Shown here: one piece after another, positions 43,186 through 48,286 of the stretch
Position numbering within the stretch: the stretch's first letter is position 1
Layout: the number at the start of each line of letters is the position of its first letter
NCBI RefSeq assembly: GCF_014696435.1
Contig: NZ_JACJQG010000074.1
Coordinates: 1 to 48,286, forward strand
Reading direction: 5' to 3'
Source: Calothrix anomala FACHB-343
GTDB taxonomy: Bacteria; Cyanobacteriota; Cyanobacteriia; Cyanobacteriales; Nostocaceae
Length of the DNA: 48,286 nucleotides
Notes under the pieces: generated by a model
The model's database searches: none
The model's input: only the letters and a program-made list of their open reading frames with translations
Told to the model about the DNA's origin: nothing
Made by a program: the position numbers and the translations under genes

Positions 43186-43534
43186 AATTATCTATGATTA
43201 TTGGCAAGGGCTATAATTTATAACTCCAACCTACTGAGTCACAGGAATTTAGCATATAAATGCATAGATAAAATTAAGTTAGCGGTTAGGGTATAATCGC
43301 TAATTACAGCCTAATTTGGCAGTAGATTTACTGATTTTTACTATTCTCTCATAAATGATTACGGATTTCTATATATACGAAAGGTTAAAATTTATTTACG
43401 GAATGGTGGGTATATTTATTTACAAGTATTCAGTTTGATTGAAAATCACAGGCGCAGACTTATAAGATGATGGTGGTGGAGGCGATCGCAAAACGAATCA
43501 AAAGTGCGATCGCAGATTCTGCAATGAAGAAATT
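43186..43534. other. 350-bp gap between the CHAT cluster and moaE
   Basis: AT-rich; two HIP1-type GCGATCGC-like sites near 43481 and 43507. It must contain the minus-strand promoter of the CHAT cluster; a TATAAAT-like -10 is visible near 43220 on the minus strand, with only a weak -35. No gene seen. Confidence 0.4.
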
Positions 43535-44020
43535 TTAACAGTTGTCTGGTGACTGTTCGCAAGCACCAATACTCACCCAACTACTAGAACCATCTTGCCA
43601 GTGTTCTTTCTTCCAAATTGGGGCATTATGTTTTAAGGTATCAATAGCATAGCGACAAGCTTCAAAAGCTTCGCTGCGATGGGGGCAACCTACAGCAACT
43701 AACACGCTAATTTCCCCTACTTGTAAACGTCCAATGCGATGGTGGATGACTACTCGATTCACATCATTCCACAAAGAACGAATCTCAGCAGCGATTTGTG
43801 CAAATACCCGTAACGCCATCGGTTCATAGGCTTGATATTCTAAAGCAACTACAGGTTTACCATCAGTTTGATTGCGAACCATCCCACTCATCACGACAAT
43901 CGCACCATTAGCTGGATCGTCTGCCTTACTATAGATTTCTTCTATAGACAATGGTGCAAAAGTAATAGCAAAGCTATCTTCAGTTCTTTGGGGAATACGC
44001 AAGTTTATTGTATTTGTCAT
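43535..44020 (-). CDS. moaE: MoaE, molybdopterin synthase large subunit
   Basis: Start at ATG 44020 (MTNTINLRIPQRTEDSFAIT), which fits the family; ATGs at 44032 and 44038 would add only four or six residues. The 161-residue protein has GAIVVMSGMVRNQTDGKPVV, ALEYQAYEPMALRVFAQIAA, VVIHHRIGRLQVGEISVLVA, VGCPHRSEAFEACRYAIDTL and the catalytic NAPIWKKEHWQDG. It transfers sulfur from MoaD to precursor Z to make molybdopterin, needed for nitrate reductase. moaD is not in this window. Confidence 0.96.
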   Translation of the reverse strand: MTNTINLRIPQRTEDSFAITFAPLSIEEIYSKADDPANGAIVVMSGMVRNQTDGKPVVALEYQAYEPMALRVFAQIAAEIRSLWNDVNRVVIHHRIGRLQVGEISVLVAVGCPHRSEAFEACRYAIDTLKHNAPIWKKEHWQDGSSSWVSIGACEQSPDNC

Positions 44021-44038
44021 AAAAAAGTTCATATACAT

Positions 44039-44624
44039 CTATATACTTTGTTCATCCTATCGCTTGAACCATCACCAATGACTCATGACTTCTACAAATT
44101 AGCCATTCACGAGAAAATTGCACACCCAAACATAAAAATCTCTCTGAAGAGTCAACAGTCAACAGTCAACAGTCAACAGTCATTCCCAGGACATAGCCTG
44201 CTGGATGTTTTTGGCGCTAATCCATACTTTTGCCACCATTGTTTAAATTTGTCTTAATCTAGGGGATTACTAATAGAAAAGCAATAGGATGATTAAAGTA
44301 AATTTATGTCAAATTTACAGTTCTCAGTCATCTTTCTTTAGATACATTACTATAATTAAGGGTAATTATAGTTTGTGACAAAATTGATTAGACAATCTCA
44401 GATTCAACGGCTGTATTGCGAGTCAATGTCAGCTTGATTAATGTTTTGCACAAAAAATTTACTAATTAATCCTAAAAATTAACAAATGTATAGATTTTAC
44501 TAACAAGCAGAATCATAGTAAGCATTAGTCAAATACCGTCAGATTGACGTTTTCTCTGCTGGATGAATTGAGCAAATCGTGAATCGCACGAAGTTATGTA
44601 ATTCAATAGTAGTAGGAAAGTTGA
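44039..44624. other. gap with a heptamer array and no gene
   Basis: A (CAACAGT)4 heptamer array is at 44151-44180. The region is otherwise AT-rich. The right side should carry the promoter of the hybrid kinase. No ORF or RNA gene seen. Confidence 0.55.
44151..44180. repeat. (GTCAACA)n heptamer array
   Basis: Four units of the CAACAGT type, here without the AATTGCATAACTACTAAT flank that surrounds two other arrays. Confidence 0.85.
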
Positions 44625-47444
44625 ATGAACTTTGCATTGTGTAACCCTGAAAGACAAAGACTTGAGGCTCTGTTTAAATATCAAATTCTCGACACTGTTC
44701 CAGAAAAAGCATTTGACGATCTAGCGTTTTTAGCAGCAGAGATTTGTCAGACACCCATCGCCGTAATTAATTTGATTGATAGTCATCGACAGCGGTTTAA
44801 GGCGAAAGTAGGGTTAAATATCGAACAAATGCCCAGAGAATTAGGTTTTTGTCCGATATGTATCCAGCAATCTCAACCTCTGATTATTCCTGATACTTTG
44901 GTAGATGAACAGTATGCTAATTCTTTAGTTGTTATCGCTGAACCTTATGTCAGATTTTACGCTGGTGTACCTTTAATTGCACCGGGAGGAGAAGCAATTG
45001 GGACTATCTGTGTAGTCGATCGCGTACCCCGTCAAATTAGCGATCGCCAAATTGCATCATTACAAGCTTTGAGCCAATTGGCAATTAGAGAACTAGAACT
45101 ACGACGGAACTTGTTGGAATTAGCCAGTATTAAAGCAGAATTTAAACAAGCACAGCAAGCACAATATCAAAGTGAAAGCACTCTGCGCAGTTTTTTTGAT
45201 AGCGCACCGATGATGATGGGAATTGTGGAATTGTTAGATAATGATATCCGCCATATTTCTGACAACCTAGCCGCAGCGAAATTTTTAGGACTCACCCCCA
45301 ATGCTATGCAAAATCGCCGCGAGCGAGAAATGGGTGTAGCAGATGAGCAGATAGTCAAGTGGCTGGATTATTATCAGCAAGCAGCAGTTAGTCAATCACC
45401 TGTGAAGTTTGAATATGCTGTAGATACTCCCCAAGGTAAAACATGGTTATCTGCAACAGTGAGCGCGATCGCTCACAGTCACACCAAGCCGCTACAATTT
45501 GCCTATGTAATTGAAGATATCAGCAATCGCAAACAAGCCGAAGACGAATTACGCTGGACAGAAGCACTGTTACGTTCTATGACTAGTGTTTCCCCTTTAG
45601 CATTTTATGTGGTAGATAACCGCACTGATGAGATACTGTATTTTAACGATCGCTTTTGTGAAATTTGGGGGATTGAACATCTTCAATCGCAGATGACAGA
45701 GCGAAAATTGAAGAATCAGGATATTATCCCCGATTGTCTGCAATTAATTCAAGATATACCCGCTTTTGCTGCTTCCTGCACTCCCTTACAAAGCGAAGAA
45801 TACCGTTGCGTCATCGAAGATGAGATTGCATTTAACGATGGCAGGACGATTCGGCGATTCTCTAGTCAAGTTCGCGATCGCTTAGATCAATATTTTGGGC
45901 GGTTATATATTTTTGAAGATATTACCACGCGCAAACAAGTAGAACAACAAATACGCGAACAAGCTGCATTGTTAGATATCTCTACAGATGCAATTGTTCT
46001 GCGAGATTTATCTAATAATATTCTGCTCTGGAATAAAAGCGCCGAAAAGCTTTATGGTTGGACAGCAGCAGAAGCGATCGATAAAACTGCCCATGAAATT
46101 TTTAGCAATGAACCTTTAGCACAATATTTAGAAATTTGTCAGACTGTAATTCAACAAGGTTCTTGGGAAGGAGAATTAGAAAAAATTAGTAAATTCGGCA
46201 GAGAAATCATCGTTGCTAGTCGCTGGATGTTAGTCCGAGACGAGCATTTAGAACCGAAATCAATTTTGATTGTAGATACTGATATTACCAAAAAAAAACA
46301 ACTAGAAAAGAAATTTTTACGTGCCCAAAGAATGGAAAGTATCGGCACTCTCGCCAGTGGAATCGCCCATGATTTAAATAATGTATTATCGCCGATATTA
46401 ATGTCAGTACAGCTGCTGAAAATGAAAGCCTCTGGACAGCAAATTGAGCAAATGTTATCGATAGTAGAAACCAACGTCAAACGAGGCGCAAATTTAGTTA
46501 AACAAGTCCTATCTTTTGTCCGGGGAATTGAAGGCGATCGCCGCGTACTGCAAATTAAGCAGATTATCGATGAACTGCAACAAATTATTCAAGAAACATT
46601 CCCCAAAACCATTACCTTAACTACAGAATTAGCCGCAGATTTATTCCCAGTTTATGGTGATAGCACCCAATTACATCAAGTCTTGATTAATTTATGTTTA
46701 AATGCCCGCGATGCCATGCCAGATGGCGGGACAATTACAATAGCCGCGAATAATATTTACATTGATGAAATCTATAGTCAGGTACATTTTGAAGCCCAAG
46801 TAGGTCATTACCTAGTTTTAACAATTACGGATACTGGATTTGGTATACCTAGCGAACTATTAGATAAAATCTTTGAACCATTTTTTACCACGAAAGAATT
46901 TGGTTACGGTACAGGATTAGGTTTATCTACAGCGATCGGTATTATTAAAGGACATGGTGGATTTATTAACGTATCCAGTTCGCTAGGAAAAGGGACAACA
47001 TTTAAAGTGTACTTACCTGCGGTAAATACAGTAGAAATTCCCATACCAGAAGATAGCGAAATGCCTAACGGCAATGGAGAATGGCTGTTAGTAGTGGATG
47101 ATGAAGCAGCAATTCGCGAAGTAACAAAAGCATCTTTAGAAAGCTATAATTACAAAATTATCTCTGCTAGCGATGGCATTGATGCGATCGCACTTTATGC
47201 GCGCAATCAAGATAAAATTAAAGTGGCAATTATCGATATGATGATGCCAAAAATGGATGGTGCAACCACCATTGCAACTTTGCATGGCATAAATCCAGAA
47301 TTACCTATGATAGCTGTCAGTGGATTAGCAACAAGCGAACAAGTACCGATCAATAAAACACTCCAGCATACAGCATTTTTGTCTAAACCATATACAGTGC
47401 AGGAACTATTAAAAACTCTGCACCTACTGTTGACACAAAAATAA
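44625..47444 (+). CDS. hybrid histidine kinase (GAF, PAS, HisKA, HATPase, receiver)
   Basis: Start at ATG 44625 with AGGAAA seven bases ahead. Domains in the 939 residues: GAF at about 10-160 (ILDTVPEKAFDDLAFLAAEI, FYAGVPLIAPGGEAIGTICV), three PAS units at about 185-300, 310-440 and 445-560 (each ends in a DIT/DIS-RKQ motif), HisKA with His582 (ASGIAHDLNNVLSPILMSVQ), HATPase (INLCLNARDAMPDGG, ITDTGFGIPSELLD, GYGTGLGLSTA) and a C-terminal receiver (LLVVDDEAAIREVTK, IIDMMMPKMDG). No transmembrane segment, so a cytosolic sensor. The GAF lacks an obvious bilin Cys of the phytochrome type. A small SnoaL-like gene follows 12 bases later. Confidence 0.93.
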   Translation: MNFALCNPERQRLEALFKYQILDTVPEKAFDDLAFLAAEICQTPIAVINLIDSHRQRFKAKVGLNIEQMPRELGFCPICIQQSQPLIIPDTLVDEQYANSLVVIAEPYVRFYAGVPLIAPGGEAIGTICVVDRVPRQISDRQIASLQALSQLAIRELELRRNLLELASIKAEFKQAQQAQYQSESTLRSFFDSAPMMMGIVELLDNDIRHISDNLAAAKFLGLTPNAMQNRREREMGVADEQIVKWLDYYQQAAVSQSPVKFEYAVDTPQGKTWLSATVSAIAHSHTKPLQFAYVIEDISNRKQAEDELRWTEALLRSMTSVSPLAFYVVDNRTDEILYFNDRFCEIWGIEHLQSQMTERKLKNQDIIPDCLQLIQDIPAFAASCTPLQSEEYRCVIEDEIAFNDGRTIRRFSSQVRDRLDQYFGRLYIFEDITTRKQVEQQIREQAALLDISTDAIVLRDLSNNILLWNKSAEKLYGWTAAEAIDKTAHEIFSNEPLAQYLEICQTVIQQGSWEGELEKISKFGREIIVASRWMLVRDEHLEPKSILIVDTDITKKKQLEKKFLRAQRMESIGTLASGIAHDLNNVLSPILMSVQLLKMKASGQQIEQMLSIVETNVKRGANLVKQVLSFVRGIEGDRRVLQIKQIIDELQQIIQETFPKTITLTTELAADLFPVYGDSTQLHQVLINLCLNARDAMPDGGTITIAANNIYIDEIYSQVHFEAQVGHYLVLTITDTGFGIPSELLDKIFEPFFTTKEFGYGTGLGLSTAIGIIKGHGGFINVSSSLGKGTTFKVYLPAVNTVEIPIPEDSEMPNGNGEWLLVVDDEAAIREVTKASLESYNYKIISASDGIDAIALYARNQDKIKVAIIDMMMPKMDGATTIATLHGINPELPMIAVSGLATSEQVPINKTLQHTAFLSKPYTVQELLKTLHLLLTQK

Positions 47445-47456
47445 TTTACCCTCCCC

Positions 47457-47837
47457 ATGACATCTGAAATTTTAGCCGTTAATACAGCATTTTACCGAGC
47501 TTTTGAAAAAAAAGACATTGACGCCATGAGCGCAGTTTGGTCACAAGGAATTGGTAGTACTTGCGTTCATCCCGGACGCAGTATACTAAGGGGTTGGAAA
47601 CAAGTTCGCATCTCTTGGGAACAGATATTTAGAAGTACTGCCTACATCGAAATTAACCTAGATATTATGGCTACAGAAGTAGCTGATAATATCGCTTATG
47701 TGGTGCTGGTAGAAAATATTTTGCAAGTGGTGAATGGTAGAAGGTTAGAAGCGCAATCAATAGCAACAAATGTATTTCAACTGTTTGGGGGAAAATGGTA
47801 TTTAGTGCATCATCATGGTAGTCCGATTATGCGTTAA
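47457..47837 (+). CDS. SnoaL/NTF2-like protein
   Basis: This 126-residue single-domain protein has the cone-shaped NTF2-like pattern: an N-terminal helix (VNTAFYRAFEKKDIDAMSAV), then W...VHPGRSILRGWKQVRISWEQ, a beta sheet (YVVLVENILQVVNG) and a C-terminal FQLFGGKWYLVHHHGSP. Members are small enzymes or ligand binders such as the SnoaL and DUF4440 groups. It starts 12 bases after the kinase stop, so it is probably co-transcribed and might serve in the same signalling pathway (inference). Confidence 0.85.
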   Translation: MTSEILAVNTAFYRAFEKKDIDAMSAVWSQGIGSTCVHPGRSILRGWKQVRISWEQIFRSTAYIEINLDIMATEVADNIAYVVLVENILQVVNGRRLEAQSIATNVFQLFGGKWYLVHHHGSPIMR

Positions 47838-47854
47838 CTGTTGTTTTGGAAGTG

Positions 47855-47903
47855 AATGGTCAATAGTCAATGGTCAATAGTCAATGGTCAATGGTCATTT
47901 GTC
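47855..47903. repeat. (TCAATGG/TCAATAG)n heptamer array
   Basis: About six 7-bp units followed directly by the ACCAATT repeat. The same order (heptamers, then this repeat) is found at 23033-23162. Confidence 0.85.
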
Positions 47904-47905
47904 TT

Positions 47906-48000
47906 ACCAATTAAAAAAAGAATACGACAAATGGTAGGGGCATGGCAATGCCATGCCCTCTAGAATATATTGATGTGTCGCAAACATTATTGAAATTGGT
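47906..48000. repeat. inverted-end repeat ACCAATT...AATTGGT (copy 2)
   Basis: This 95-bp copy of the unit at 23073-23162 has the same termini, the same central GGGGCATGGCAATGCCATG core and TCTAGAATATATTGAT. The two differ mainly by a short indel left of the core. Confidence 0.85.
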
Positions 48001-48071
48001 ATCATTTGTCAAAAGACATATTTTATTGAATTTTGTAATTTAAAATAAAAGGGAGCATCCCAATTTTGACG

Positions 48072-48152
48072 CAATACCCTAGAAGGGTATTGCTATACCA
48101 ACAAAGCCTGCCTTCGCAGGCTATCAAACTTTTAGCCTGCGAAGGCAGGCTT
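48072..48152. repeat. stacked inverted repeats (cruciform-like)
   Basis: First a 9-bp perfect stem CAATACCCT/AGGGTATTG (48072-48092). Then a 19-bp arm pair AAGCCTGCCTTCGCAGGCT (48104-48122) and its complement (48134-48152); each arm is itself partly palindromic. Dispersed-repeat type. Confidence 0.8.
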
Positions 48153-48199
48153 CGTATTTCTAGCCCCACCCTTATAGGGCTTGTCATTACCAACATCTT

Positions 48200-48286
48200 T
48201 TAAAGTGATTGGGTAATCAAATCAGCAGCCCAACACATATCCTGTAATCGCAACCAGCCTCGCCATAAGGTCTGCCAACCGGGCAG
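48200..48286 (-). CDS. C-terminal fragment of a cut-off gene
   Basis: Reading the minus strand from the window edge gives 28 codons to a TAA at 48200-48202, including GWQTLWRGWLRLQDMCW and ending in DLITQSL. The unusual Trp/Arg/Leu-rich pattern resembles transposase C-termini that I have seen, but I cannot name a family. The upstream part lies outside the window. Confidence 0.45.
   Translation of the reverse strand: MPGWQTLWRGWLRLQDMCWAADLITQSL

Overview
The window comes from a filamentous, probably heterocyst-type (Nostocales) cyanobacterium. The evidence is the many GCGATCGC-type HIP1 octamers inside genes, arrays of 7-bp tandem repeats between genes, an nblA gene for phycobilisome degradation, a plastoquinone-type UbiA prenyltransferase, and a set of PAS/GAF hybrid kinases, Ser/Thr kinases and CHAT proteins typical of that group. 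No tRNA, rRNA, CRISPR array or complete insertion sequence was found.

Layout. 1-3003: a broken C-terminal remnant of an alpha-2-macroglobulin-like gene carrying a palindromic repeat, a Phd/VapC-type toxin-antitoxin pair, and a tight three-gene cluster of two DUF488 proteins plus a putative dual-OB protein. 3004-9221: a MITE-like element, several small exported or membrane proteins without clear function, a lipoprotein, a 239-bp inverted-repeat element, and a large SLH + fasciclin + C-terminal beta-rich surface protein. 9222-15403: a 1.2-kb gene-free stretch, a PhyH-like oxygenase, an exported FAD oxidoreductase, and a zinc metallopeptidase-like protein. 15589-23030: a chemotaxis-like signalling locus. 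A hybrid histidine kinase, a CheC-like phosphatase and a CheY-like regulator lie on the minus strand. They face a divergent CheA, CheW and soluble MCP set on the plus strand, into which a MITE-like element has inserted.

23261-34634: mostly housekeeping genes: a TIGR00725/LOG-like protein, UbiA, an exopolyphosphatase, an EVE-domain protein, an ABC-F ATPase, a small DUF6825-like protein, an AarF/UbiB-type kinase, a PP2C phosphatase, and nblA behind a long structured leader. 35286-43185: a minus-strand set made of an unknown helical protein, a protein of 37-residue Q-rich repeats with a DUF1822-like tail, a 961-residue CHAT (caspase-like) protein carrying the same 37-residue repeat, a membrane-anchored PIN protein, and a Ser/Thr kinase. 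This is the best candidate for an undescribed system. 43535-48286: moaE, a GAF/PAS hybrid histidine kinase, a SnoaL-like protein, and a repeat-rich end with a cut-off minus-strand gene.

The intergenic regions are unusually full of dispersed repeats. At least six families recur within the window: heptamer arrays, two MITE-like families with terminal inverted repeats, a 30-bp repeat, palindromic GGGGCA...TGCCCC cores, and a roughly 66-bp unit that contains a heptamer array. Several touch gene ends or starts. Start codons were chosen by Shine-Dalgarno position, signal peptide or family starts, and are often shorter than the longest ORF.
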